Position numbers and translations under genes: made by a program. Below the pieces are notes generated by a model. That model made no database searches. It saw only the letters and a program-made list of their open reading frames with translations, and was not told the origin of the DNA. DNA of 64,000 bases, taken from contig JASEVX010000006.1 in assembly GCA_031761405.1 (NCBI GenBank), positions 25,456,597 to 25,520,596 of the forward strand, in the 5' to 3' direction. Numbering within the stretch: position 1 is the first letter of the stretch; every line of letters starts with the position of its first letter. Below, piece after piece: positions 37,101 to 43,378 of this stretch. Source of the stretch: Serripes groenlandicus. Taxonomy: Eukaryota; Mollusca; Bivalvia; Cardiida; Cardiidae.

Positions 37101-40100
37101 ATACAGGCAGCTGCAGGGACACTATATTATAGTGTCCCTGATACAGGTATGCATTTCTGTATTATGAGATTATAAGACATTGCTACATGAAAACTCAAAC
37201 ACACATCTCTATAAACACACGAATGGACAGGTACATGCGACCACCTACCACCAATCCCAACCGCCTTCTAGTCTCGGATCTACGTAGTTAAACAACAAAT
37301 GTCGAATTACTGGTATAATTGGCATTAGTCTTAAGATGAAAATCAGAAAGATGAAAATTAAAAATTTAAAGAATACGATATATTTATTTTAACATACTTG
37401 GATTTGACGATATGTAAATGACTCGATGTTTATCAGAGGGAGGGGAATGGGGGTCCTATTCCAGCATTACATGAGCACATAATGGGGAGAAGACAGTTGA
37501 GTACATGAATACACGTGCGAGAAACACACAGTTCAATGTAGATGAACTGGTCAACCTGATATATCGGACATGCTAAATAGAAACTTAAATAAATAATAAA
37601 CATATAAATAATAAAACCTCACCTCCGTAAACAATAAGCTCACAAATTGCGAAATGTTCAGTCCTATCTCTAAGAACTAAAGAGATATATCTGGTAGATA
37701 TCGATACTGGCAACACATACGTAACGTTTCCAACTCGTTCATGTATTGTCGTCTCTGGATTGTTCGTTAACCCGATGACGCTTACTTGCCTGAACATAAT
37801 CTGCATGTTCTGCAATGTTTCTGGTAAAAGAATATTTACGGAATAACATAAAGAGTTATGGAAGTGAGACCAGAACGGCTTAACATCAAGGTAATAAGGT
37901 ATATATATACATCGTCTTAAGTAAGGCGCTCGGTTAAAATTAAAGGGGAACTGTAGCTTCATTATCAGACTCTCTCTCTCTGTCTTCACATTCCCGTACG
38001 TAGCATAAGTTCATATATGAGCTACTCATTAATTGGTAGAGACAACATTCTGGAATATATATGCCAGATATGTTGCCTGTCTCATATCAAATGGAGAACT
38101 TGGTTGAATACAATAAATCATCCCCCATGATTGAACCAAAGCACTGAAAGAACTAGTGGGACGGTTGTGTTGTTATTCGTTAATTAATGTCAGACATGCG
38201 GTTGCATGTGTATGTACACAAGATGTCACTAAAACAAATCAAATGAACACTTTGTAAACGGTCTGGAGTCACATGAACTTCCAAATCGTCATGAATATTG
38301 GTCATAGCGTTTGCGTGGATCACCTGAGATTAAAAACAAGGTCAACATATCAGTTTCAAGGAAAACCTCATTGATACTATAGAAATCACATTTTATAGCA
38401 AATAATCATGTATATATTAGTCTTAGTAACTGTTAGTCTTGTCAAGATCAAACATACTGTGTGTGCGTACCTTTGATCATAGGTATGTCTCAGGTGAGCC
38501 AAGCCGAGCCCCGGTAGCTCAGTCGGTAGCGATGCGGGCTTACAATCCAGGGGTTGTGAGTTCGAACCCCAGCTCGGCCAACATTCTTTCCGACGTTTGA
38601 CAAAAGTCAATTGTGAAAAGCGTCAATCGTCTTTCACCAATGGGCTAACAGTATATGTGGAAAAGCAGCCAGTTGATGTGAGAGTGTGTTGCGTCGGGTA
38701 CTGGTGTGGGAAAACTAGGAAACACATGAGTAGGTGAACATGCCGCCGTGATATGACTGAAACATTGTTGAAAACGGCGTTAAACTCCAATCGATCAATC
38801 AGTATTCAATATTGTCCGAAAGTACTGGGCCGATTTGAAAATAGTCTTCAATGCAATATATTAAAGGTACTTCTATCCACTGACATTATCAATTTTGACG
38901 TCTTTAATTAAAAAAATATCGGGGGAAAATATATATATTTATGATAGGTAAATGCCAACATTTCCTATCATAAATATTTGTTATGTCATTCTAGTTGTTT
39001 GTCTTTTATTGGGATGCAAAAATGTATTTTCTTTGCCAAACATGACCATTTTTTAAAACACGTGTTTGGTTACCATAGCAACCAGTCTGAGTTTTCTACA
39101 AAAATGAGTATGAGGTTGTACTATTGGTCAAATATCTAATATGGGTGTAAACTTTCATCGAAATCCTTTTATCCCCATTTAGCACTGTTTGTAAGATCAA
39201 TAGGAGGATAAATCTAGAGCGCATGACATGATGATATGATTTCATGTATATCTATATCGTGAGTTCTTCATCGTATTGCTTTTACATTTGATGAGTTGTT
39301 TGCTCCGCATATTTATGTGTCATACTGACGGACCAACAGACCGACCAACCAACCGACATAATGCCTCAAATTCGACCGTGGGGTATAATAAGGACACTTA
39401 CGGTCATATTTGTCCCAGTCATTTCTCCCTATGACATCAATCTGGCGTATCTTATGAAGTTTACCAAGGTCCACTTCGTACCAGGGATTCAGCTCTCTAC
39501 GTGTAGCAGAACAACAACCACAAGTACCAGCGTGTGTTTCAAGATTACCATCCACTGTTCGCGTTGGTAGCCAATCAGTAAATATGCTACTGGATTTTAC
39601 TACTTTGTTTCTTGACAATATTGCCGAATTGATTCCACCTGAGAACATTTTCTTTTATCATTTATGTATTGTACAATTAACGTTACACGGTATATAAGTA
39701 TAATCTGAACAGACTATATTGGCTGATATAGATATATTTGTAAACATAAAATGTCAACCAGATAGTCGATAAAAAGTGTTCATGAAACGAAGTTTTACAT
39801 TTATTATACAAAACTCAGTAGTCGGTGAATATACTGACTTGTTGGAAACGTGATTTTTCTGTAAGTCAAATACAATCTATTTAATTATAATAACTACCAA
39901 AACCAAATAACTTGCTCATCAACAATCGATCAGTCAACATATCGCGTCAAGGGTAGTATTCAGTCAGTACTGAATATGAATAATCTAACCTACAATGCTC
40001 TGCTACATAAATAAATACTTTTAACCACTTATTTCGCTGGAAATTAAAGTACTTGCAAAATGTGTTTCGTTATCTTTCCAGGTACTTATATATCACATGA

Positions 40101-40506
40101 TTTTAGGGTAATAAACAAAACATATTTACGTAAAGTCGTAGAACTCATGAACTAGAGCGATTTACGTATGACGTTAATATTTATGAACAGAACATAGCTC
40201 GGCGTTTCCGTCCAAAGTCGTAACAGATTGGAATTGTTTGTGGACTTGTCGGTCATTTCAAATACATGAGCCACATTTGGCAAAAGTGAGTCTTGTTGCA
40301 TCTCCGTAGCTTGCCAGATGTTGTATCTTGGAATATGCTATATAAAAAATGTGAAGGTTTTGGCAAGAATGTTAGATTGCACAGGACAATGAATTGAGCG
40401 TTATGATATTTTGCTAACCTATACGTATTACACTTACCAAACTTACCAAAATGGCATGCCAGTATGAATAAAACCAGATTGTCGAAACCTCGAACCATTT
40501 TCATTA
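12999..40506 (-). CDS. Receptor-type tyrosine phosphatase with fucolectin and EGF-like ectodomain (gene span, 3' incomplete)
   Basis: Twenty-six exons, each with acceptor and donor sequence, join in phase into 1106 codons. Rough residue layout: signal peptide 1-19; fucolectin-type domain 20-164; seven EGF-like modules 165-485; transmembrane helix about 498-520; juxtamembrane to about 600; phosphatase D1 about 600-880; partial divergent D2 from about 900. D1 has KNRY, YINASFID, WPDKDVP, the HCSAGVGRTG signature and the QRVNMVQT loop, so catalysis of phosphotyrosine hydrolysis is expected. The ectodomain would bind fucosylated glycans or another extracellular ligand (inferred from family). Lineage-specific expansions of such chimeric phosphatases are plausible in molluscs. 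The rest of D2, the stop codon and the polyadenylation site were not found below 12.99 kb. Introns are crowded with transposons. Internal joins were chosen by splice consensus and phase; those around 14-15 kb are the least certain. Confidence 0.85.
13322..13459 (-). CDS. Exon: D2, FIVTKSPTQATLEGVW
   Basis: It encodes NYEGKNVFIVTKSPTQATLE, then GVWSLIAEQNIKTVVTIQ. This matches D2 FIVTQ-x-P-x-x-x-T-x-x-DFW-x-x-I-x-x-x-x-x-x-TVV-x-L. Acceptor tatttgccaacag, donor GTAATT. Confidence 0.85.
14117..14184 (-). CDS. Probable D2 exon, YINAV-like strand
   Basis: Acceptor tttacatcttag, strong donor GTACGT. It encodes DEYMPKSKSTVQMKELGAVL plus LP. The ELGAVLLP end, followed by NYEGKNVFIVTK from the next exon, aligns by eye with YINAVLLP-x-x-x-x-x-x-FIVTQ of receptor PTP D2 domains. 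Confidence 0.6.
14864..15017 (-). CDS. Probable D2 exon, divergent
   Basis: Good acceptor (aacgaaatcacag). It encodes KAVPEHRVLRLMKYPTIKSS, then EYQCVNTVSLIEYDSV and more. The N-terminal half fits the D2 segment before YINA. The 3' boundary (G/GTTCTAG) is a weak donor chosen because its phase fits the next exon; the true end may be earlier. Confidence 0.5.
15201..15340 (+). repeat. TRIM 5' LTR
   Basis: 140 bp, identical to the 3' copy. It contains agatatataagac, a TATA-like segment, with terminal TGTAACG/CGTTACA short inverted repeats. Confidence 0.9.
15445..15584 (+). repeat. TRIM 3' LTR
   Basis: Identical to 15201-15340 at all 140 positions and followed by CTAT, the target-site duplication. 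Confidence 0.9.
15680..15787 (-). CDS. Exon: D2 N-terminal part
   Basis: It encodes FIEQSIEDRKKLENENHDTN followed by DQVYSNIFVHNIKNET. The NIKNET-KAVPEHR junction with the next exon parallels the KNR-x-x-x-V-x-P region of D2 domains. I chose the donor GTAATT, ending at 15680, because it keeps the frame; a stronger GTAAGT ten bases further on would shift it. Confidence 0.65.
16224..16373 (-). CDS. Exon: D1 C-terminal helix and interdomain linker
   Basis: It encodes DQYVFLYEAVADALCFG, the alpha6 helix that follows the Q-loop in PTPs. It then encodes YLEIYDYMMQIDPDTRAQRL and QTQFN, the linker leading to D2. Acceptor gattccag, donor GTAAGA. Joins in phase 0 on both sides. Confidence 0.88.
16786..16858 (+). 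mobile_element. SINE head fragment (tRNA-like)
   Basis: It reads gtagctcagtcggtaacggc as an A box and ggagttcgaatccccggctc as a B box. Stem pairing and the 3' end of a functional tRNA are missing. It resembles the head of the SINE at 23.6, 26.3 and 38.5 kb, without its tail. Confidence 0.6.
16925..17400. repeat. Degenerate tandem repeat, about 60-bp unit
   Basis: The phrases attgtacataagtgaacctt, ttatggaatga and tgacctctcataataagaaa recur irregularly. No coding signal is seen. It lies in the intron between phosphatase exons at 16224-16373 and 17964-18099. Confidence 0.6.
17405..17940 (+). mobile_element. Mariner-type transposon relic, 3' truncated
   Basis: It begins near cgaggggtgtttaaaaagtt, resembling a mariner terminal repeat. 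It retains a frame (17808-17935) encoding MLKNVFGETAVKNTPVYEWY followed by TRFEEGRGNIGD and RSGRPP. That is the HTH region of mariner transposases (V-x-EW-x-x-RF-x-x-GR...D-x-x-RSGRP). The DDD catalytic part and 3' terminus are missing. It is opposite in strand to the phosphatase gene. Confidence 0.8.
17964..18099 (-). CDS. Exon: D1, PTP signature and Q-loop
   Basis: It completes HCSAGVGRTGTF and continues IALDNAFHETRSSGVLKM to LRYQRVNMVQTK. The invariant Arg of the P-loop and the Gln of the Q-loop are present, so D1 is predicted active. The donor GTGAGG is followed after about 24 bp by the truncated end of a mariner relic. Confidence 0.95.
18838..18989 (-). CDS. Exon: D1, WPD loop and catalytic Cys
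   Basis: It encodes VTQYHFKSWPDKDVPDS, with the WPD general acid Asp. It ends DGPILVHC plus the first two bases of Ser, so the nucleophilic Cys is on this exon and the rest of the signature on the next. The split inside the signature makes the pairing of these two exons secure. Acceptor tttttgttacag, donor GTATATG. Confidence 0.92.
19416..19541 (-). CDS. Exon: D1, KCxxYWP
   Basis: It encodes EKCLIYWPENEDEDETYGNN, then TVKLVSEDITTDYVIRHLQI and RK. KCxxYWP followed by YG-x-x-x-V and the I-R-x-x-x-x-x strand are canonical. Acceptor attttattag, donor GTAATA. Confidence 0.9.
20007..20104 (-). CDS. Exon: D1, DFLRMI and VVMLTNLVERG
   Basis: It encodes PTDKMRKDFLRMIRQHNVTQ followed by VVMLTNLVERGT, the standard FWRM-x-x-x-x-x-x-x-IVMLTNLVE-x-x core. 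Acceptor aaaacattttacag, donor GTAAGTC. Confidence 0.9.
20570..21130. repeat. Degenerate minisatellite, about 60-bp unit
   Basis: Repeats of agacagtcagactttgaaat, aacacatgtaatgaaatagc and variants recur across the interval. It lies in an intron between D1 exons 20007-20104 and 21186-21222. Confidence 0.65.
20954..20992. repeat. Near-perfect palindrome within the minisatellite
   Basis: aatattcaaactttgtt is followed by five bases and its exact reverse complement. The arms are 17 bp without mismatch. The rest of the array has no such symmetry, so the palindrome arose within one unit. Confidence 0.8.
21186..21222 (-). CDS. Exon: D1 micro-exon
   Basis: Only 37 bp. It encodes GVNKPRKFIASQG, equivalent to the conserved GYxxPxxFIAxQGP segment. 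Acceptor gttttacag, donor GTAATT. A small exon at this point is common in metazoan PTP genes. Confidence 0.9.
21598..21671 (-). CDS. Exon: D1, DHSRVPL and YINASFID
   Basis: It encodes YDHSRVPLEAEETDESEYIN followed by ASFID, the conserved DHSRV-x-L and DYINA-x-x-ID motifs of D1. Acceptor ttaacattacag, donor GTAAGTG. Confidence 0.9.
22144..22231 (-). CDS. Exon: D1, KNRY loop
   Basis: It encodes LLTSGLQHPHDVAMVSKNRP followed by KNRYRAICA. KNRY is the phosphotyrosine-recognition loop motif of classical PTPs; its Tyr sets pocket depth. Acceptor gtaattaccag, donor GTAGGT. Confidence 0.85.
22544..22716 (-). CDS. Exon: juxtamembrane linker 2 and start of D1
   Basis: It encodes NDSKNSSQHNNNAADKPTGN, then LKICQLWDYINQKKRDKNVL and FYQEFN. 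The L-x-x-YI...F-x-x-EF pattern is the alpha1'/alpha1 entry of receptor PTP D1 domains. Acceptor tttttcacacag, donor GTAAGTAG. Confidence 0.8.
23551..23850 (-). mobile_element. tRNA-derived SINE, family 1, with 11-bp target duplication
   Basis: The minus-strand head reads ccccggtagctcagtcggta and gtgagttcgaatcccggct. The body contains agaaagttggccgag (plus strand). The tail ends cggcgttaaacccc plus (CAAT)n. The flanks caaccaatcaa at 23540-23550 and 23851-23861 are identical, an 11-bp target-site duplication. This is the best preserved family-1 copy. Confidence 0.85.
24440..25160. repeat. Divergent tandem repeat, about 110-120-bp unit
   Basis: Six or so copies of aagattttccttcaatttgg, cctagtgacctagttttt, catgacc-atattcgaacttg and cattaagacaaacattctta. 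Units differ widely, so the array is old. Lies in the 22.7-26.0-kb intron. Confidence 0.75.
25166..25640. other. GC-rich insert of unknown origin
   Basis: This stretch is distinctly GC-richer than the AT-rich surroundings. It contains an 86-codon plus-strand frame starting MPLIPPQRMRAPAQRNRVAR and ending without a recognised domain. A ggcggatttagagggggccc stretch near its end resembles a DNA-transposon terminus. It may be a fragment of a DNA transposon. Confidence 0.35.
25702..25873. repeat. Minisatellite, 43-bp unit, 4 copies
   Basis: Units start at 25702, 25745, 25788 and 25831 with ccatcacatgtcgatgcaat and end aattaaaatgaat. The copies are identical except for one base in the fourth (atgaaa for atgcaa), so this is a recent expansion. 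Confidence 0.95.
25985..26112 (-). CDS. Exon: juxtamembrane linker 1
   Basis: It joins in phase (AG/A giving R). It encodes KAAKHEERGSNHFTEIQHNS, then a Lys/Glu-rich stretch ending AKSVISK. Polar and low complexity, probably unstructured. Acceptor gtttgttttag, donor GTAAGAT. Confidence 0.75.
26172..26477 (-). mobile_element. tRNA-derived SINE, family 1 (minus)
   Basis: Same order as the 23.6-kb copy: attgattgattaattgattt, gggcttaacgccgtt, cacggcggccagtacacct, then a tRNA-like head ending taccggggctcag. It is more diverged, and lies 60 bp from the juxtamembrane exon. Confidence 0.8.
27054..27171 (-). CDS. Exon: transmembrane segment
   Basis: It encodes SEAESQTSDGVPSA, then VIGGAIGGIVLIAAFIIGVI plus VFLKRR. 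That is a hydrophobic helix of about 23 residues with a GxxxG-type start and a basic stop-transfer sequence, giving type I orientation with the phosphatase inside. Acceptor atttaccaacag, donor GTAAGAC. Confidence 0.85.
27298..27430 (-). repeat. Dispersed repeat B, copy 1
   Basis: Reverse complement of 45733-45870. Shared words are catcaatgtcgccggaaatc, agttatgcataacactaaca and gttgaataaacagttat. The class is unknown. Confidence 0.65.
28420..28988 (-). mobile_element. Non-autonomous relative of the 53-kb Helitron (inverse orientation)
   Basis: The plus strand ends in the hairpin gtcgcgggcttctgcccggc plus gac, followed by taat. Reversed, it matches about 500 bp at 52976-53470 (gaaatgacatgggaggg, aagaaacacatttagatgtc, catgttcaaagagatgtctt). 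In the 53-kb copy this sequence leads into the protease-Rep-helicase frame; here it leads into anonymous intron sequence. The hairpin edge is a plausible shared terminus. Confidence 0.65.
29899..30033 (-). CDS. Exon: EGF-like module 7 (membrane-proximal)
   Basis: 135 bp, one codon shorter than the other modules, phase 1-1. It encodes ECDDGMYGESCVNECGQC, ACDKANGSCFSCAEGFMGTQ and CRA. Acceptor tttatgttttag, donor GTAAGTGA. It joins directly to the transmembrane exon. Confidence 0.85.
30120..30285. mobile_element. Foldback MITE relic (TCTGCAGCAGA family)
   Basis: The left part is gaaatgggttgaaaatgta. The right part is tcaatgtcctctgctgcata, then gcatttgggaaagggtt. Only the right arm is well preserved. 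Confidence 0.5.
31149..31286 (-). CDS. Exon: EGF-like module 6
   Basis: 138 bp, phase 1-1. It encodes CSDGFYGNKCEGQCGSC, then VCNKINGFCETDCIAGYEGQ and LCIEG. Acceptor tcattattgtag, donor GTAATTG. Confidence 0.85.
31932..32432 (+). repeat. Dispersed repeat A, copy 2
   Basis: The second copy of the 1418-1905 repeat, colinear through ccagtttcagtcctcaattg, caaggtcaacatactaaaac and tattctggtgaaggt. It lies in the intron between EGF modules 5 and 6. Confidence 0.7.
32939..33076 (-). CDS. Exon: EGF-like module 5
   Basis: 138 bp, phase 1-1. It encodes ECDNGFYGDGCQSKCGSC, then CNKESGICEHGCSPGYTGS and YCNQ. Acceptor tataatacatag, donor GTAAGTA. Confidence 0.85.
33583..33720 (-). CDS. Exon: EGF-like module 4
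   Basis: 138 bp, phase 1-1. It encodes CNQGYYGNNCQTGCGHC, then IVCINTNGTC and CSPGYQGDICTTG. Acceptor ttatctattccag, donor GTCATTATC, which is weaker than its neighbours. Confidence 0.8.
34360..34445 (-). pseudogene. Decayed duplicate of EGF exon 3
   Basis: The minus strand reads NREIHSHLTTIYTNGCVNG and then a stop. This matches the second half of module 3 (NREICYHVTGIYTNGCADG-like) at the nucleotide level, including aaacagagaaata, cgaatggctgtg and the downstream GGGTATGTATG donor. Two cysteines are lost, there is a stop, and the 5' half and acceptor are missing. The main transcript most likely skips it. Confidence 0.7.
34577..34714 (-). CDS. Exon: EGF-like module 3
   Basis: 138 bp, phase 1-1. 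It encodes ECNTNYYGQDCVSQCGSC, ICYHVTGICTNGCADGYLNP and KCDL. Acceptor ctttatttcag, donor GTATGT. A decayed duplicate of this exon lies at 34360-34445. Confidence 0.85.
35561..35698 (-). CDS. Exon: EGF-like module 2
   Basis: 138 bp, phase 1-1. It encodes ECQGGTYGSGCTHQCGNC, then DCDKTNGNC and CSAGYHGATCKQG. The acceptor aaatttcag begins a tandem-duplicated intron segment (35699-36035). Donor GTACAT. Confidence 0.85.
35699..36035. repeat. Tandem duplication of an intron segment at an exon edge, about 101-bp unit
   Basis: Units begin ctgaaat-ttaaagggttta near 35699, 35800, 35901 and 36002. They share cttacgtcgtatggttaaaa and ttatagccttaaaatactta. The first three are nearly identical, the fourth diverged. 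The array starts exactly at the acceptor of EGF exon 2, so each unit carries a copy of its polypyrimidine-AG. Confidence 0.9.
36575..36797 (-). mobile_element. tRNA-derived SINE, family 3 (minus)
   Basis: On the minus strand: ccgagtgattagcgtcgggg, atccccagtcgcggcgc, caaagggttttcca (plus), and the tail aaacggcgtaaaacctaaat followed by a (CAA)n end. The same family is at 43379-43577. Confidence 0.7.
36913..37050 (-). CDS. Exon: EGF-like module 1
   Basis: 138 bp, phase 1-1. It encodes DCAVGEFGHYCENRCHFC, DEDPCDKVTGIC and CLPGYSGEKCDAG, with the C-x-GxxG-x-xC spacing of MEGF / laminin-like EGF modules. Acceptor ttttatctcag, donor GTAATT. Confidence 0.85.
37100..37147. repeat. Short palindromic insert flanked by 8-bp direct repeats
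   Basis: A perfect 13-bp inverted repeat (cagggacactata / tatagtgtccctg) with a one-base centre occupies 37114-37140. The direct repeat gatacagg lies at 37100-37107 and 37140-37147. It looks like a minute foldback insertion with a target duplication. Confidence 0.65.
37623..37820 (-). CDS. Exon: fucolectin-type lectin domain, second half
   Basis: Acceptor cttttaccag, donor GTGAGG. It continues the beta-sandwich with MQIMFRQVSVIGLTNNPET and ends RYISLVLRDRTEHFAICELI plus VYGG. The closing L-x-L-CE-L-x-V-Y-G is the standard C-terminus of the domain. Phase joins exactly to the preceding exon (C/AA giving Q). There is a potential N-glycosylation sequon at NVT. Confidence 0.85.
38504..38802 (+). 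mobile_element. tRNA-derived SINE, family 1 (plus)
   Basis: Head ccccggtagctcagtcggta and tgagttcgaaccccagctc; body catgccgccgtgatatgac; tail aacggcgttaaactccaatc plus gatcaatcag. Inverse orientation to the 23.6- and 26.3-kb copies, in the intron separating the two fucolectin exons. Confidence 0.85.
39402..39638 (-). CDS. Exon: fucolectin-type lectin domain, first half
   Basis: Acceptor tgttctcag, donor GTAAGTG. It encodes GINSAILSRNKVVKSSS, then VDGNLETHAGTCGCCSATRR, then NPWYEVDLGKLHKIRQIDV. The pattern of ALSR-x-SS, VDGN, C-x-x-C/S-T, PWW/Y-x-VDLG and I-x-I-x-NR matches eel-fucolectin/tachylectin-4/pentraxin-1 (FTP) domains, an F5/8 type C variant. FTP family members bind fucose and calcium; binding by this copy is inferred. 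Confidence 0.85.
40447..40506 (-). CDS. Exon: start codon and signal peptide
   Basis: The ATG at 40504 begins MKMVRGFDNLVLFILACHF, a basic N-terminus plus hydrophobic core typical of a signal peptide. A strong acceptor (tttatttcag) lies 2 bp upstream of the ATG, so an upstream non-coding exon is likely. Two GTAAGT donors 9 bp apart (exon ends 40447 or 40438) are both in frame. The second would add three residues (GKF). Confidence 0.75.
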
Positions 40507-41730
40507 CTGAAATAAACAATATTTTTGTAAGCGCATTACATTGAGTGTACATTGAATTATTGCAATCGCTATTTGTAATGCATTACATTGGATAATTGAA
40601 GTCGCTATTGTGAATGCATTACATTGAATGTACATTGGATTATTGAAGTTAAGTGACTGATAGATTTTTAAGTATTTCTTTTTAATGTGACCTTGTTATG
40701 TATTCAGCAATTGACATGTCAATTTACACGGATTATAAATCTATATTTAAGATATTGATATCGATATCATCATACACTTAGCAAATGACGAGTAGTGATT
40801 ACAGGATGGGGATTGTCACGGATTACCCAGGATCGGTACGGATGACTTCAGAAGAAATTGCGGATCCATCATGCATACAAAAATTCCCCTATTTATCCGT
40901 ATACGTATCCTTGCAAAGGCAGTTGACATAAAACAACATGGAGAAAGAAAACACCTGTCACTTCAGTCTGACCTGTGAATATTCTATAACAGTTTAGTTT
41001 GTGTTTCTTTTCAGAGAGTTCCCGTATATACGTTAAATTACCTTGTACATTAAAACGTTTACAAAAGACGCATTTTATTCAAAAGGTTTAACAACTTTTC
41101 CAATACCGATCATTTTAAACCAACTGTTATGTGTTTAAGTGAGACTTAAAATATATGACCCTTAAAGCATAAAGACACAAAACGTATGAACGTGCGATAC
41201 CATTTTGGTCACGCAATGCGAAAATCTACCACAAGAAATTTGCTACCATCGAAGATACAGATCAGTCTGCCCTATCACGCAGTCTTATACAGTATCCGTT
41301 CTATGCCCGTAACCGGTATCATCGCTACTTGTGTTTAATAAGTACTTACACACTCATGGACAAGTCTTTTTTTTAAATATTGATAAATGGTAATGTGAAA
41401 CCAAACCTAAGATAATTGCTATCTGAGCTGCCAAGCAGTCTTAAACTTTATTCCGTTCGATGCCTGCAGCTTCTGGTGTTTTACAAGTTCATACAGGTGT
41501 ATGGACTAATGTCTTCGAAATATTAACGAATGTGCAGGATGATCTTGATCTACATTGTTCGCAAGTGTAGTTATAAGGCGTGCATAACATGTGCTATATA
41601 TGCAAATGTTGTCAAAGTTTACACGCGTTAAGCGTAATAAAAGAAAAAATTATAATATAACTTGTTGGCTATCGCGCCATGATATACCATGTAAAAAGAT
41701 TTGAACAAAGGTAAAAATATAGGAGCCGTG
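40507..41730. other. Upstream region of the receptor gene, no coding feature
   Basis: The 5' non-coding exon and promoter of the phosphatase gene should lie here or beyond. I cannot fix a transcription start. A duplicated gcattacattgaatgtacat phrase lies at about 40530-40640. Confidence 0.35.
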
Positions 41731-41734
41731 CTCT

Positions 41735-42390
41735 GGGAAAACCAACCACCGGTATTTGCGACCACTGTAAATCAAGATTAACCAATGGTATTTGCGACCA
41801 CTGTCAATTAAGATCAACCACAGGTATTCGCGACCACTGTTAATCAAGATCAACCACGGGTATTTTGCGACCATTGTCAATTAAGACCAACCACGGGTTA
41901 GTTGCGGCCACTGTAAATTAAGACCAACCACGGGTATTTTCGACCACTGTAAATCAAGATCAACCACGTGTTCTTTTCGACCACTGTCAATCAAGATCAA
42001 CAACGGGTATTTGCGACCACTGTCAATTAAAACCATTCGCGGTTATTTGGGACCACTGTCAATTAAAACCATCCGCGGTTATTTGGGACCACTGTAAATC
42101 AAGATCAACCACGGGTATTTGCAACCACTGTAAATTAATATCAACCACGGGTATTTGCGACCACTGTCAATTAAAACCATCCGCGGTTATTTGGGACCAC
42201 TGTCAATTAAAACCATCCGCGGTTATTTGGGACTACTGTAAATCAAAATCAACCACGGGTATTTGCAACCACTGTAAATTAATATCAACCACGGTAAATT
42301 AAGACCAACCACGGGTATTTGCGAATAATGTAAATTAAGTCAAACCACGGGTATGTGCGACCACTGTCAATCAATATCAACCTGCGCGTT
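41735..42390. repeat. Minisatellite, about 36-bp unit, roughly 18 copies
   Basis: Repeated unit aaccacgggtatttgcgacc followed by actgtaaatcaagatc. Two variant subtypes alternate (gggtatttgcgac and cggttatttgggac), showing higher-order structure. It lies upstream of the receptor gene. Confidence 0.9.
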
Positions 42391-42464
42391 AACACAGCTA
42401 CGGATCTGACTATGTACAAGCAAATATGCTCAAATAACTATTTATCTTTACTTGTCATTCATCC

Positions 42465-42695
42465 TTTCCCAAATACAACAAATCTTCAGCAGACGACATA
42501 TGAAAACATCCAGGCCAAAATATGTAATTTCTCTTTAAATGCAAGTATGATAACTGGCAAATGTTGAACACATAATGGCAAAAGTAGAAATTGCTCGTTT
42601 AGAGCAATTGCTCATTTTGACACAATGTTTTTAAAAGAACTCTGCTGCAGAGGTATCAGATAACGTCTGTATATGGGAAATGGTTTTCACACAAG
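42465..42695. mobile_element. Foldback MITE relic (TCTGCAGCAGA family)
   Basis: Left: ccctttcccaaatacaacaa, then atcttcagcagacgacatat. Right: tgcagaggtatcag and gggaaatggtt. About 50-bp degenerate inverted arms. Confidence 0.55.
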
Positions 42696-42944
42696 GGTTG
42701 TTTTTTCTATGGTACGGCTAATATAATATTGAAGTCGTTATCGTCATTAAATAAATAACGTCCGAATTCTGGTCTCGCGTGGTTTGGCACGATTTCAATC
42801 TGTGTGTTTTTCTTTCAGAATATTGGTATAGTTACCTAGCTATTATATCTTGTTATGAATCCTTTTAGTTTAAACCTTTTTATTTTATATCGATTGAGAA
42901 ACAAACTGTAAGCCTATATTAATCACGCTCGATGTCTGCTCCCT

Positions 42945-43040
42945 GGAGACATAACCAGTACTCGCGCCGTTTTGTGTGGAGAAATGCCAAAGGCAGAACC
43001 CGCTAATCACGGGATTCGAACCCGGGACCTATTGAAAACG
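42945..43040 (-). mobile_element. SINE head fragment
   Basis: The minus strand carries cccgggttcgaatcccgtga, a clear B-box, next to a short worn body. It is too incomplete to assign a family. Confidence 0.45.
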
Positions 43041-43164
43041 CTTTTCATTTAGTTTAAACATATTTTGTTCAGTTCATATACAATAATAACAGTACAACAA
43101 TAGTAGGTTTGAAATAGAAATCATCAATTAACAAATTAGTTTTACATTGTTAAAATTTACTTGT

Positions 43165-43375
43165 GGAGTGGAAAAGAGTGCATCATTTCTTGTCGACACA
43201 TTTTGACGCATCAGCAGCTGACGACTTTTTGAAAACATTGTGGCAAAAGGAGAAAGAGCTCATAAATGTTTACCACAATGTTTTCAGTTCTATTCAACAT
43301 TCAACTGGCAAATCAAGAGATTGTTCATATTCTTGCGTATATGCTTTCAAAGTTGTCTTCTGTATATTACTTGTG
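43165..43375. mobile_element. Foldback MITE relic (TCTGCAGCAGA family)
   Basis: Left arm acgcatcagcagctgacgac, then tttttgaaaacattgtggca. Right arm tgctttcaaagttgtcttct. Adjacent to a family-3 SINE. Confidence 0.5.
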
Positions 43376-43378
43376 GCA

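Noticed and set aside
38508..38580. tRNA-like sequence with clear A and B boxes (also at 16.8, 23.8, 26.4 and 12.3 kb)
   Set aside because: Each is fused to the same SINE body and tail and lacks a complete cloverleaf and 3' end, so these are SINE heads and not tRNA genes.
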